DNA of 20,558 nt from JAOUEA01 sp031364965 (GTDB lineage: Bacteria; Actinomycetota; UBA4738; HRBIN12). The position numbers and the translations under genes were made by a program. The notes under the pieces were generated by a model, which was not told where the DNA came from, ran no database searches, and saw only the letters and a list, made by a program, of their open reading frames with translations. Positions 1 through 7,914 of this stretch are shown here, one piece after another; position 1 is the stretch's first letter; the number at the start of each line of letters is the position of its first letter. The DNA is taken from NCBI GenBank assembly GCA_031364965.1, contig JANLXF010000277.1:1-20558 (forward strand), given 5' to 3'.

Positions 1-1810
1 TCGCCAGCGCGTCGACCGCGACCGCCCCGAAGAGCGCGGCCAGGTACAGGATCGAGTACTTGAAGAGGGCCCAGCTGCCGTCGGACGTGGGGCGGCGCCA
101 GAGCACCAGCGCGCGATATACGAACACGCCGCCGGTCCCCAGCGCGGTCGCCAGGTAGATCGGCCCCATCGACGCCACGGGAACGAGCAGCAGCGTCGTG
201 CCGAACAGGACGAGCGAGTACAGGAAGATCTGCCGGCGGGTCTCATCCTCGCCCTTGACCACGGGCAGCATCGGGACGCCCGCCGCGGCGTAGTCGCCGC
301 TGAACCGCATCGCGAGCGCCCAGAAGTGCGGCGGGGTCCACACGAAGACGATGGCGAACAGGACCCAGGCGGGGGCCGCGAGCGTGCCGGTCACGGCGGC
401 CCAGCCCACCAACGCCGGGACCGCGCCGGCGGCCCCGCCGATCACGATGTTCTGGGAGGTGGATCGCTTCAGCCACATCGTGTAGACGAACACGTAGAAG
501 GCGATCGCCGAGAGCGCGAGCGTCGCGGCCAGGACGTTCACGGTGATCGAGAGGAACACGTAGGAGATCGCCCCCAGGCCGAACCCGAACCGCAACGCAT
601 GCTCGACCGTGACGGCGTGTGCGGGGAGCGGCCGCTGGCGGGTTCGCTTCATCAGCTCGTCGATGTCCCGGTCCAGGTACATGTTGATCGCGTTCGCCGA
701 GCCTGCCGCGAGCGTTCCGCCGAGGAGCGTCGCGAGGATCAGCCAGATCGAGGGCATCCCCCGGGCGGCGAGGATCATCGCCGGCACCGTGGTGATCAGC
801 AGCAGCACGATGATGCGGGGCTTCGTCAGGCGGTAGTAGGCGGTGATCGTGTCGCGGACCGACGCCGGGGGCGCGTGCGAACCCGCATCGTCGATCGCGG
901 GCTCGACGTCGCCGGAACCCGAGCGGAGGCGGCCCGATGCCATGGTGGCGAGCGCCACCAGGGTCGCCCAGATCAGCACGGCGAACGCCACGTGCAGCAC
1001 GACCGCCCATGGGCGGAGCCGGGTGAAGACGTTCGCGGCGCCCACGGCGATCTGTGCGACGAAGAAGAGGGCGCCGAGCGTCGCCACGCGGACGAGGACG
1101 GGTGAGCGCCGGGCGGAGGTGCGCGCCCGCACCATGACCCACGTGACCAGCAGGAACGCGGACAGGGCGAGCACGCGGTGCAGGAACATCGGGGTCGTGA
1201 CCCCGCCCAAGGTCGGGACGAGCCGCCCGTCCATCAACGGCCAGTCACGGAACGCCAGGCCGGTGCGGGGCCCTTCCGCCCGGATGTAGGTGCCCACGAG
1301 CAGCAGGGCCCCGGTCACGATCGCCGACCACACCGTGAGCCGCGCGAACCCGCGGGACGATCCCGTTTCGACACATTCGCTCGTGGTGAGCGAGGCGGTC
1401 GCCACGTAGACGACGCAAGCGATCAGCGCCAGCGCGACGACGAAGTGGGCGGTGACCCACCAGGGGTCGAGTTCGGTGGCGACCACCTTCGCGCCCAGGA
1501 CCGCCTGGCCGAGCACCAAGGGGAAGGACGCGATCGAGGGCCAGAGGAGACGCAGGTCGTCGCGGCGCTCGATCCACGCCAGCACCCCGAGCCCAAGCGT
1601 GAGGCAGATCACCAGGAACGCGAAGGCTCGATGGGAGAACTCGATCAGCGAATGCACCGTGCCGCTGGGGAAGAGCTGGCCCGGATGGCACTGCGGCCAC
1701 GTGGAGCAGCCGAGCCCGGAGCCGGTGCCCCGGACCAGGCCGCCCACCGCGAACAGCACGACCGTGACGGCGGCGGTGGCGACGGCGAGCTTCTGGAAGC
1801 GGGTGCGCAT
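1..1810 (-). CDS. ctaA-ctaB: Heme A synthase-heme O synthase fusion (CtaA-CtaB), 3' end cut by window edge
   Basis: One open frame of 603 visible codons starts at the ATG complementary to 1808-1810. Residues 1-290 are a CtaA/COX15 heme A synthase: Cys35 and Cys41 form the conserved pair after the first membrane helix, and the four heme-ligand histidines appear as H60 (IEFSHR), H122 (TAHFV), H211 (FLHRV) and H273 (VLHVA). A short polar linker (about 292-318) leads into a UbiA-type heme O synthase: the prenyl-diphosphate motif N376-x3-D380-x3-D384, then LMKRTRQRPLP, LKRSTSQN and WTPPHFWALAM. CtaB farnesylates heme B to heme O, and CtaA oxidises the farnesylated heme to heme A, so both consecutive steps sit in one membrane protein. 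The visible end lies close to the usual CtaB C-terminus. No stop, frameshift or start separates the halves. No good Shine-Dalgarno precedes the start. It is divergent from the prenyl synthase gene. Confidence 0.93.
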   Translation of the reverse strand, partial: MRTRFQKLAVATAAVTVVLFAVGGLVRGTGSGLGCSTWPQCHPGQLFPSGTVHSLIEFSHRAFAFLVICLTLGLGVLAWIERRDDLRLLWPSIASFPLVLGQAVLGAKVVATELDPWWVTAHFVVALALIACVVYVATASLTTSECVETGSSRGFARLTVWSAIVTGALLLVGTYIRAEGPRTGLAFRDWPLMDGRLVPTLGGVTTPMFLHRVLALSAFLLVTWVMVRARTSARRSPVLVRVATLGALFFVAQIAVGAANVFTRLRPWAVVLHVAFAVLIWATLVALATMASGRLRSGSGDVEPAIDDAGSHAPPASVRDTITAYYRLTKPRIIVLLLITTVPAMILAARGMPSIWLILATLLGGTLAAGSANAINMYLDRDIDELMKRTRQRPLPAHAVTVEHALRFGFGLGAISYVFLSITVNVLAATLALSAIAFYVFVYTMWLKRSTSQNIVIGGAAGAVPALVGWAAVTGTLAAPAWVLFAIVFVWTPPHFWALAMRFSGDYAAAGVPMLPVVKGEDETRRQIFLYSLVLFGTTLLLVPVASMGPIYLATALGTGGVFVYRALVLWRRPTSDGSWALFKYSILYLAALFGAVAVDALA

Positions 1811-1822
1811 GGAGGCCGGCCC

Positions 1823-1828
1823 ATGATA
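1823..1828 (-). promoter_or_regulatory. Possible -10 element for the ctaA-ctaB fusion
   Basis: On the minus strand the hexamer reads TATCAT, a five-of-six match to TATAAT, and ends 12 bases before the ATG. A transcript starting about 7 bases downstream would have a leader of only a few bases, which fits the absence of a Shine-Dalgarno sequence. No convincing -35 box was seen. This is inferred from position and sequence only. Confidence 0.3.
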
Positions 1829-1879
1829 TCGGCCACGGGCTGTCCTGCGGAGCGCGTCGTGCGCGACGGCCGCGCTTGG

Positions 1880-1885
1880 GATACT
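1880..1885 (+). promoter_or_regulatory. Possible -10 element giving a leaderless prenyl synthase transcript
   Basis: GATACT ends 7 bases before the ATG at 1893. The expected transcription start therefore falls at or next to the A of the start codon. No Shine-Dalgarno sequence lies upstream, so a leaderless mRNA, which is common in Actinomycetota, is the simplest reading. No clear -35 box is visible in the 82-base divergent intergenic region. Confidence 0.38.
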
Positions 1886-1892
1886 GACCCCC

Positions 1893-2789
1893 ATGATGAC
1901 CATGCCGCAGGACGCGGCCGCGCCCTCGCCGACCGAGCTCGGGGTCCGCGTGGACGCCGCGCTCGAGGCGTTCCTGGGCACGTGCGAACACGAGCTGTGG
2001 GCGAGCGATCCGGCGGCCTCGCCGTTGATCGAGGAGATCCGCCGCCTGCTGGGCGCCGGTGGCAAGCGGCTTCGTCCGGCGTTCTGCTACTGGGGGTACC
2101 GGGCCACGGGACGTCCCGATGGCGAGCCCATCGTGCGTGCCGCCGCGGCGCTCGAGCTGCTGCACACGATGGCGCTCGTGCACGACGACCTGATGGACGA
2201 GGCGCGCGAGCGGCGAGGGGTGCCCTCGACCCACGTGCAGCTGGAAGCGGTGCTCGCCGCCGTCCTGGACCCGGTTGCCCGGCGGCACGCCGCGAGATCC
2301 GCGGCGATCATCGTCGGCGACCTCTCCGTGGTCCTCGCAGACCGGCTCTTCCTGGAGGCCGGGTTCGGGCCGGAGGCGACCGTCGACGCACTCCGCTCCT
2401 ACCATCGGATGCGGATGGCCACGGCGGCGGGCCAGTTCCTGGACGTGGCGGTGACGGTCGCGGGCGATCCGGCGGCCGCCCGTCGGGCGGCGATCCTCAA
2501 GGGAGGCGCGTATTCGGTGGAGGGGCCGCTCGAGATCGGTGCGGCGCTCGCGGGTGCGAACGACCGGCAGCGCGACGCCCTGCGGCGATTCGGGGCGCCG
2601 TTGGGCGCGGCGTTCCAGCTGCGAGACGATCTCGTGGACGGGGAAGGCGCGCACGGTGCCACGCCCGAGCAGGTCAACGCGCTCGTGCGCGAGGCGCTCG
2701 ATGCCCTGGAGGCGCCCGCGTCGTCGGTGATCGACCACGGGGCCGCGCTCGCGCTCCGCGCCATGGCACGAGGGCTGGAGATGCCGTGA
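1893..2789 (+). CDS. Short-chain (GGPP-type) prenyl diphosphate synthase with abbreviated C-terminus
   Basis: This 298-residue protein belongs to the trans-isoprenyl diphosphate synthase family, which condenses isopentenyl diphosphate with an allylic diphosphate. GGKRLRP at 56-62 is the substrate-binding motif. The first aspartate-rich motif is HDDLMDE (D98, D99, D102). KGGAYSVEGPLEIGAALAG-type sequence (about 203-221) resembles actinobacterial GGPP synthases, and FQLRDDLVDG carries the second motif (D245, D246, D249). Oddly, the GKxxGxDL segment that normally follows, and roughly 50-60 residues after it, are absent: the chain passes directly to a typical C-terminal helix (VNALVREALDALEA). 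An in-frame deletion or a divergent paralogue is likely. Activity is uncertain and product length cannot be read from the sequence. The start lacks a Shine-Dalgarno. Its stop overlaps the next gene by 4 bases. Confidence 0.85.
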   Translation: MMTMPQDAAAPSPTELGVRVDAALEAFLGTCEHELWASDPAASPLIEEIRRLLGAGGKRLRPAFCYWGYRATGRPDGEPIVRAAAALELLHTMALVHDDLMDEARERRGVPSTHVQLEAVLAAVLDPVARRHAARSAAIIVGDLSVVLADRLFLEAGFGPEATVDALRSYHRMRMATAAGQFLDVAVTVAGDPAAARRAAILKGGAYSVEGPLEIGAALAGANDRQRDALRRFGAPLGAAFQLRDDLVDGEGAHGATPEQVNALVREALDALEAPASSVIDHGAALALRAMARGLEMP

Positions 2790-3211
2790 CCGACGACCTC
2801 GAAGGGTTGCGCCGGGCGTTCCGCGACGTCCCGGCATGCCGCGTGGCGACGGCGCGCGCCGATGGCGGGCCGCATGTGGCGACCCGGTGGTTCGTGTGGC
2901 GCGATGACGGGCTGTGGTTGGCGACACGGGTGGGCGACACCACCTGGGAGCTCGCGGCCCGCGACCCCCGGGTCTCGATCGTGATCGACCGAGGTCGCGA
3001 CTGGGTCGAGCTCGCGGGGGTGCGGATCGAGGGCGTCGCCGAGCTGTTCCCGGCCGAGCATCCGGACCTTCGCGACCCGATGTCGGCCTGGCACGAGAAG
3101 TACCGGCCGATGCTCTCCGGCGACGGGTTCGAGCGGCTCACCTCCCAGGTGCCGGTGCTCGGGTTCCTCCACGTCGCGCCGTCGCGCGTCGATGCATGGG
3201 ATCACCACTGA
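2786..3211 (+). CDS. Pyridoxamine 5'-phosphate oxidase-like split-barrel protein (FMN/F420-binding family)
   Basis: The 141-residue product has the small split-barrel pattern of the PNPOx-like superfamily. Strands begin at ACRVATARADGGPHVATRW (17-35), followed by WLATRVGDTTWELAARDPRVSIVID (about 44-68) and VRIEGVAEL (79-87). The family binds FMN or the deazaflavin F420, often as a reductase or oxidase on small molecules or isoprenoid/heme derivatives; which cofactor and substrate apply here cannot be decided. The GTG start at 2786 overlaps the preceding TGA (GTGA), so it is translationally coupled to the prenyl synthase. A longer in-frame reading frame extends upstream but is antisense or out of frame to the neighbours, so the GTG is preferred. 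A link to isoprenoid or quinone chemistry is only a suggestion from context. Confidence 0.8.
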   Translation: MTDDLEGLRRAFRDVPACRVATARADGGPHVATRWFVWRDDGLWLATRVGDTTWELAARDPRVSIVIDRGRDWVELAGVRIEGVAELFPAEHPDLRDPMSAWHEKYRPMLSGDGFERLTSQVPVLGFLHVAPSRVDAWDHH

Positions 3212-3276
3212 ACGAGGGGATTGCGGGTACCGGGAGGCCGTCGTAGCCTCGATCGGGACGGTTTTCACGAGTGCGG

Positions 3277-3282
3277 TAGTCT
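3277..3282 (+). promoter_or_regulatory. Candidate -10 element of the nuo operon
   Basis: TAGTCT lies 13 bases upstream of the palindrome at 3296-3313 in the 120-base gap between the split-barrel gene and the reductase. Transcription would start near 3289, placing the palindrome immediately downstream, where a bound repressor would block the polymerase. No good -35 box is seen at 16-18 bases. The assignment rests on position and on the matching arrangement before the second nuoA. Confidence 0.4.
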
Positions 3283-3295
3283 TGCTGACGACGCC

Positions 3296-3313
3296 TTGTG
3301 AAATCTTTCACAA
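3296..3313 (+). promoter_or_regulatory. Rex-type redox operator (perfect palindrome)
   Basis: TTGTGAAATCTTTCACAA is a perfect inverted repeat. It extends by one more C/G pair on each side, giving 9-base arms at 3295-3303 and 3306-3314 around TC. It matches the known Rex operator pattern TTGTGAA-N4-TTCACAA. Rex is a repressor that leaves DNA when NADH/NAD+ rises. The site lies between the candidate -10 and the Shine-Dalgarno of the first gene of the complex I operon, a position suited to repression. The rex gene itself is not in the window. Confidence 0.82.
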
Positions 3314-3318
3314 GCTCT

Positions 3319-3326
3319 GAGGGGAG
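3319..3326 (+). promoter_or_regulatory. Shine-Dalgarno sequence supporting the TTG start at 3332
   Basis: GAGGGGAG lies 5 bases before the TTG at 3332. This is a strong ribosome binding site at normal spacing. It supports the rare TTG start, which gives a protein beginning a few residues before the Rossmann beta strand, as expected for this family. Confidence 0.7.
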
Positions 3327-3331
3327 CGCGG

Positions 3332-4588
3332 TTGAGCGCTGAGCGCACGATCGATACCGACGTTCTGGTCGTGGGGGCCGGACCCGGCGGCTCGGCCGCC
3401 GCCTACCACCTCGCCCGCCACGGCGTCGACGTCACCGTGGTCGACAAGACCGCGTTCCCGCGCGAGAAGGTCTGCGGCGACGGGCTCACCCCGCGCAGCG
3501 TCGCCGCGATGCTCCGGATGGGGATCGACCCCGAGCGCGAGCCGGGATTCGAGAAGGTCCTGGGCCTGCGCGTCTACTCGCGCACCGCCACGATCGAACT
3601 GCCGTGGCCAGAGCTCTCGAGCTGGCCCGGCTACGGCCTGGTGATGCCGAGGATCGACTTCGACCACATGTTGGTGCAGCGCGCCGAGAAGGCCGGCGCC
3701 CGGTTCATGGAACGCACCGAGGCGATCGAGCCCACGTTCGCCGACGGCTGGGTGACGGGCGCGCTCGTGCGGCCCGCGGAGGACAAGGAGGCCGAGCCCA
3801 CGCGGATCAACGCCCGGTTCACGATCGCGGCCGACGGCGCCGCCAGTCGTTTCGCCAAGCCGGCCGGGATCCGTCGCGACGACTCGCGCCCGCTCGGGAT
3901 CGCGGCGCGGCGCTACTACAAGACGCCGTACCACCCCGGCCCCTGGTTCGAATCGTGGCTCGACCTGTGGGAAGGCGACCTGCTCCTCCCCGGCTACGGC
4001 TGGCTGTTCCCCGTCGAGGGAGGGCGCATCAACCTGGGTGCGGGGCTGCTCAACACCTTCAAGGACTTCAAGCAGGTGTCCGCGCAGCGGCTCTTCAACG
4101 CGTTCGCCACGATGCTGCCCCCCGAGTGGGAGATCGACGAGGAGCACGCCGAGGGGCGCGTCCTCTCCGGCCCGCTGCCGATGAGCATGAACCGCGTGCC
4201 GTGCGTGGTCCCGGGCATGCTCCTGATCGGCGACGCGGCTGGCGCCGTGAACCCGTTCAACGGCGAGGGCATCGCCTACGCGATCGAGACCGGTGAGATC
4301 GCCTCCGAGCTCGTGCACGAAGCGCTGGTGAAGGACCGCCCGGGGCTCACGATGAGCTACCCGACCGTGCTCGAAGAGCGGTACGGCGCGTATTTCAAGA
4401 TCGGGCGTGGGTTCGCAAAGGTGATCGGGCGTCCGGCGATCATGAGCCAGGCCACGAAGTACCTGCTGCCCAACCCCAAGGTGATGGGATTCGCGATGCG
4501 GGTGATGGCCAATCTCACCGACGGCAAGGACGGCGACGCGCAGGACAAGCTGTTCTACCTCCTCCAGCGGTTGGCGAAGGCCGCATGA
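3332..4588 (+). CDS. Geranylgeranyl reductase-family FAD-dependent oxidoreductase (likely menaquinone side-chain reductase)
   Basis: The 418-residue flavoprotein has an N-terminal Rossmann FAD fold, VLVVGAGPGGSAAAYHLA (11-28), with an acidic residue ending the second strand (VVDK). Next comes FPREKVCGDGLTPRSV (42-57), the CGDGLTPR signature of geranylgeranyl reductases and of the menaquinone reductase MenJ. The second FAD motif is LIGDAAGAVNPFNGEGI (298-314). Family members reduce isoprenoid double bonds with electrons from a reduced carrier. Placement as the first gene of a complex I operon, with a polyprenyl synthase as the last, argues for saturation of the menaquinone tail; archaeal-type lipid reduction or chlorophyll synthesis has no support here. 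The TTG start has a strong Shine-Dalgarno. A Rex-like operator lies just upstream. Confidence 0.88.
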   Translation: MSAERTIDTDVLVVGAGPGGSAAAYHLARHGVDVTVVDKTAFPREKVCGDGLTPRSVAAMLRMGIDPEREPGFEKVLGLRVYSRTATIELPWPELSSWPGYGLVMPRIDFDHMLVQRAEKAGARFMERTEAIEPTFADGWVTGALVRPAEDKEAEPTRINARFTIAADGAASRFAKPAGIRRDDSRPLGIAARRYYKTPYHPGPWFESWLDLWEGDLLLPGYGWLFPVEGGRINLGAGLLNTFKDFKQVSAQRLFNAFATMLPPEWEIDEEHAEGRVLSGPLPMSMNRVPCVVPGMLLIGDAAGAVNPFNGEGIAYAIETGEIASELVHEALVKDRPGLTMSYPTVLEERYGAYFKIGRGFAKVIGRPAIMSQATKYLLPNPKVMGFAMRVMANLTDGKDGDAQDKLFYLLQRLAKAA

Positions 4589-4591
4589 CAG

Positions 4592-4597
4592 TAGGAT
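4592..4597 (+). promoter_or_regulatory. Weak candidate internal promoter before nuoA1
   Basis: TAGGAT ends 7 bases before the GTG start of nuoA1, and TTGGCG at 4571-4576 could be a -35 box with a 15-base spacer. The gene lacks a Shine-Dalgarno. A leaderless internal transcript is therefore possible, but it could equally be chance in the 16-base intergenic gap. Confidence 0.25.
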
Positions 4598-4604
4598 TCC
4601 CGCC

Positions 4605-5043
4605 GTGCTGATCGACTACCTGCCGATCGTCGTGATGGGCGTGCTCGCCGTTGCGTTCTCCGTCGGATCGCTCGCCGCCTCCTCGTTCCTGCGGCCCGAC
4701 AAGCCCACCGCGGTCAAGCTCTCGGCCTACGAATGCGGCAACGACCCGGTCCGGCTACCCAAAGGCGAGCGGTTCAGCGTCAAGTTCTACGTCGTCGCGA
4801 TGCTCTTCATCATCTTCGACATCGAGACGATCTTCTTGTTCCCCTGGGCGGTCACGTTCCGCGAGCTGGGTCTGTTCGGGCTCGCCGAGATGGCTGTGTT
4901 CATCGCGCTGGTGTTCGTCGCCTATGTCTACATCTGGCGCAAGGGCGGCCTGGACTGGGCCGAGACCGCGGTGACGCCCGTGGACGAGGCCATCCTGGCG
5001 CCCCCGATCGAGACCGCCTTCGATCCCCTGCAGGAGGCGCTCC

Positions 5044-5054
<11 letters not shown>
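4605..5054 (+). CDS. nuoA: NADH-quinone oxidoreductase subunit A (copy 1)
   Basis: This membrane subunit has 149 residues. Three transmembrane helices are visible: about 7-28, 61-84 and 92-112. Between the first two lies the conserved loop YECGNDPV (42-49), and the second helix contains FDIETIFLFPWA (71-82) with the acidic pair D72/E74. NuoA packs against NuoH, NuoJ and NuoK at the quinone-chamber entrance of complex I. A C-terminal tail of about 30 residues after the third helix (LDWAETAV onward) is absent from the second copy at 20093. The GTG start follows the reductase stop by 16 bases without a Shine-Dalgarno. Its end overlaps nuoB1 by 11 bases. Confidence 0.96.
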
Positions 5055-5558
<504 letters not shown>

Positions 5559-5562
<4 letters not shown>

Positions 5563-6065
5563 CCGCGGCGATCGCACTTCCCGAGCTCGCTGAGCGGATC
5601 CGGGCGCGCTGCCCCGACACGCTGGTGGCGCGGGGCGAGGTGACCGCGATCGTCGATCGCGACGACCTCCTCGAGACCCTCGGGTGGATGCGCGCCGAGC
5701 TCGATCTCGGGTTCCTCTCGTGCGTGACCGCCACCGACCACCCTGGGAGCGAGCCGCGGTACCGCGTCGTGTACGAGCTGCGTTCGATCGAGGGTCATCA
5801 TCGCGCCCGGGTTAAGGTCGGCCTCGCCGACGGCGACGCTCGGATTCCCAGCGTGACGTCGATCTTCCCGACCGCGAACTGGCACGAACGGGAGACCTTC
5901 GACTTCTACGGGATCGTGTTCGAGGGTCACCCGGCCCTGACGCGGATCCTCCTGCCCGATGATTGGGAGGGCCATCCGCTCCGCAAGACCGAGGCGCTCG
6001 GCGGCGTGAACACCCGCTACCACGGCGCCTTCATCCCGCCCGTCGACACGCGCACGACGACCTGA
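5559..6065 (+). CDS. nuoC: NADH-quinone oxidoreductase subunit C
   Basis: The 168-residue hydrophilic connecting subunit belongs to the 30-kDa family. The signature WHERETFDFYGIVFEGHP (108-125) and the following LLPDDWEGHPLRK (131-143) are clear. NuoC binds NuoD and NuoB and has no cofactor. It is a separate gene here, not fused to nuoD as in Escherichia coli. The GTG start at 5559 overlaps the nuoB1 stop by 4 bases; a longer upstream frame overlapping nuoB1 is not needed. Three bases separate it from nuoD. Confidence 0.94.
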
Positions 6066-6068
6066 CCG

Positions 6069-7337
6069 ATGCAGGACATGCCGACCGACGCCCCGACCCG
6101 TGACGCCTCCGGCCAGATCCGGCAGGAGACGATGATCATCAACATGGGGCCGCAGCACCCGTCCACCCATGGGGTCCTGCGGCTGCTCCTTGAGCTCGAC
6201 GGCGAGACCGTCGTGACCTGCACGCCGATCATCGGCTACCTGCACACCGGGATCGAGAAGAACACCGAGTACCGGACCTGGCCCCAGGGCATCACGTTCG
6301 TGACCCGCGCCGACTACCTCTCGCCGTTCTTCAACGAGCTGGGCTACTGCCTGGCGGTGGAGCGGCTGCTCGGCATCGAGGCACCCCCGCGGGCGCAGGT
6401 GCTGCGGGTCATGTTCAACGAGCTGAACCGGATCTCGTCGCACCTGGTGTGGCTCGCGACGGGCGGTCTCGAGCTCGGCGCGGTGAGCATCATGCTTTAT
6501 GGCTTCCGTGAGCGCGAGGTCGTGCTCGACATCTTCGAAGAGGTCACGGGCCTGCGGATGAACCACAACTACATCCGCATCGGCGGGGTGATCATGGACG
6601 TGAACGAAGAGGGCGAGCGCAAGCTCCGCGAGTTCCTCCGCGAGATGCCGAGGCGGATCGACGACTACGAAACGATCCTGAACGACAACCCGATCTGGCG
6701 TGAGCGCAACATGGGCGTGGGCAAGCTCTCGGCCGAGGATGCGCTCACGCTGGGTGTGACCGGCCCGATGCTCCGCGCCGCCGGTGTGGCAGCCGACCTG
6801 CGGAAAGACGTTCCGTACTGCGGCTACGAGACCTACGACTTCGACGTGCCCGTGCGCGAGGAGGCCGACGCCTTCGCGCGGTACCTGATCCGGCTCGCCG
6901 AGATGCGCGAGTCGATGAGGATCGTCGCGCAGTGCCTCGACCGGCTCGAGGAGCCCGGCCCCGTGATGGTGGAAGACCCCAAGGTCGCGTGGCCCGCGAA
7001 GCTGAAGGTCATGGACGACGGCATCGGCAACGACCCCGAGTACCTGCGCCACATCATGGAGGAGTCGATGGAGTCGCTGATCCATCACTTCAAGCTCGTG
7101 ACGCAGGGGGTCGAGGTGCCCGAGGGCGAGGTGTATCAGGCGGTGGAGTCCCCGCGTGGCGAGCTGGGCTTCTACGTGGTCTCCGACGGTGGACACCGTC
7201 CGTACCGGGTGAAGATCCGCGATCCGTCGTTCGCGAACCTGCAGGCCACGGCGAAGATGGTGGAGGGACACCTGATCGCCGACGCGATCGCCGCGATCGC
7301 CTCGATCGACCCGGTGATGGGCGGGGTGGACCGCTGA
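6069..7337 (+). CDS. nuoD: NADH-quinone oxidoreductase subunit D
   Basis: This 422-residue, 49-kDa-type subunit forms the quinone pocket together with NuoB. The loop NMGPQHPSTHG (25-35) contains H34, and TRADYLSPFFNELGY contains Y83. These two residues match the quinone head-group ligands of Thermus Nqo4 (H38 and Y87) with identical spacing. The C-terminus ends in SIDPVMGGVDR, typical of the family. An ATG three codons further in (6078) is an alternative start; neither has a clear Shine-Dalgarno. The TGA overlaps the nuoE ATG by one base (TGATG). Confidence 0.97.
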   Translation: MQDMPTDAPTRDASGQIRQETMIINMGPQHPSTHGVLRLLLELDGETVVTCTPIIGYLHTGIEKNTEYRTWPQGITFVTRADYLSPFFNELGYCLAVERLLGIEAPPRAQVLRVMFNELNRISSHLVWLATGGLELGAVSIMLYGFREREVVLDIFEEVTGLRMNHNYIRIGGVIMDVNEEGERKLREFLREMPRRIDDYETILNDNPIWRERNMGVGKLSAEDALTLGVTGPMLRAAGVAADLRKDVPYCGYETYDFDVPVREEADAFARYLIRLAEMRESMRIVAQCLDRLEEPGPVMVEDPKVAWPAKLKVMDDGIGNDPEYLRHIMEESMESLIHHFKLVTQGVEVPEGEVYQAVESPRGELGFYVVSDGGHRPYRVKIRDPSFANLQATAKMVEGHLIADAIAAIASIDPVMGGVDR

Positions 7338-7914
7338 TGGCGATCTTCGACGGCGCCATGCTCGAGGACGCGCAATCGGTGATCGCCCGGTATCCGCAGG
7401 GGCGTGCGCGCAGCGCGGTGATGCCGCTGCTCTACCTGGCACAGTCCGTCGAGGGACGGATCACTCGCGAGGGGCTGCGGGAGGTGGCCGGGCTGCTCGA
7501 CCTGACCACCGCCGAGGTCGAGGCGGTGGCGACCTTTTACACGATGTACAGGATGCGCCCGACGGGGGAGCACCTCGTGAACGTCTGCACGAACCTGGCG
7601 TGCATGCTGCGCGGCGGCAAGGACGTCTACGAGGCCGCGCACGAGGCCGCCGGGATGGCGCACGGCCAGGAGATCTCCGATGACGGCCTCATCACGCTGC
7701 ACGAGGAGGAGTGCCTCGGGGTCTGCGACTTCGCCCCCGCCGTACAGATCGACTTCATGAATCACGACCACGTGACGCCGGAGCGGGTGCGCGAGCTCAT
7801 CGCCCAGCTCCGCGCGGGCGAGGTGCCCGAGCCCGCGCGTGGCCCGAAGGTGGAGAGCTTCCGGCACGCCTCCCGTGTCCTCGCGGGCGTCGAGCCTGCC
7901 GAAGGGACGCGGGC

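Noticed and set aside
1855..1868. CGTCG-N4-CGACG inverted repeat in the divergent intergenic region as an operator
   Set aside because: Short arms made of CG-rich words are expected by chance at this base composition, and no second copy was seen.
1178..2785. Upstream extension of the split-barrel gene's frame, giving a 677-residue protein
   Set aside because: The extension is antisense to the ctaA-ctaB fusion and then out of frame with the prenyl synthase, with low-complexity composition. The family length fits the GTG at 2786.
3234..3250. GAGGC-GCCTC hairpin after the split-barrel gene as a rho-independent terminator
   Set aside because: The stem is only 5 base pairs with a 7-base loop, and no T-run follows directly; the nearest run of T is 12 bases on.
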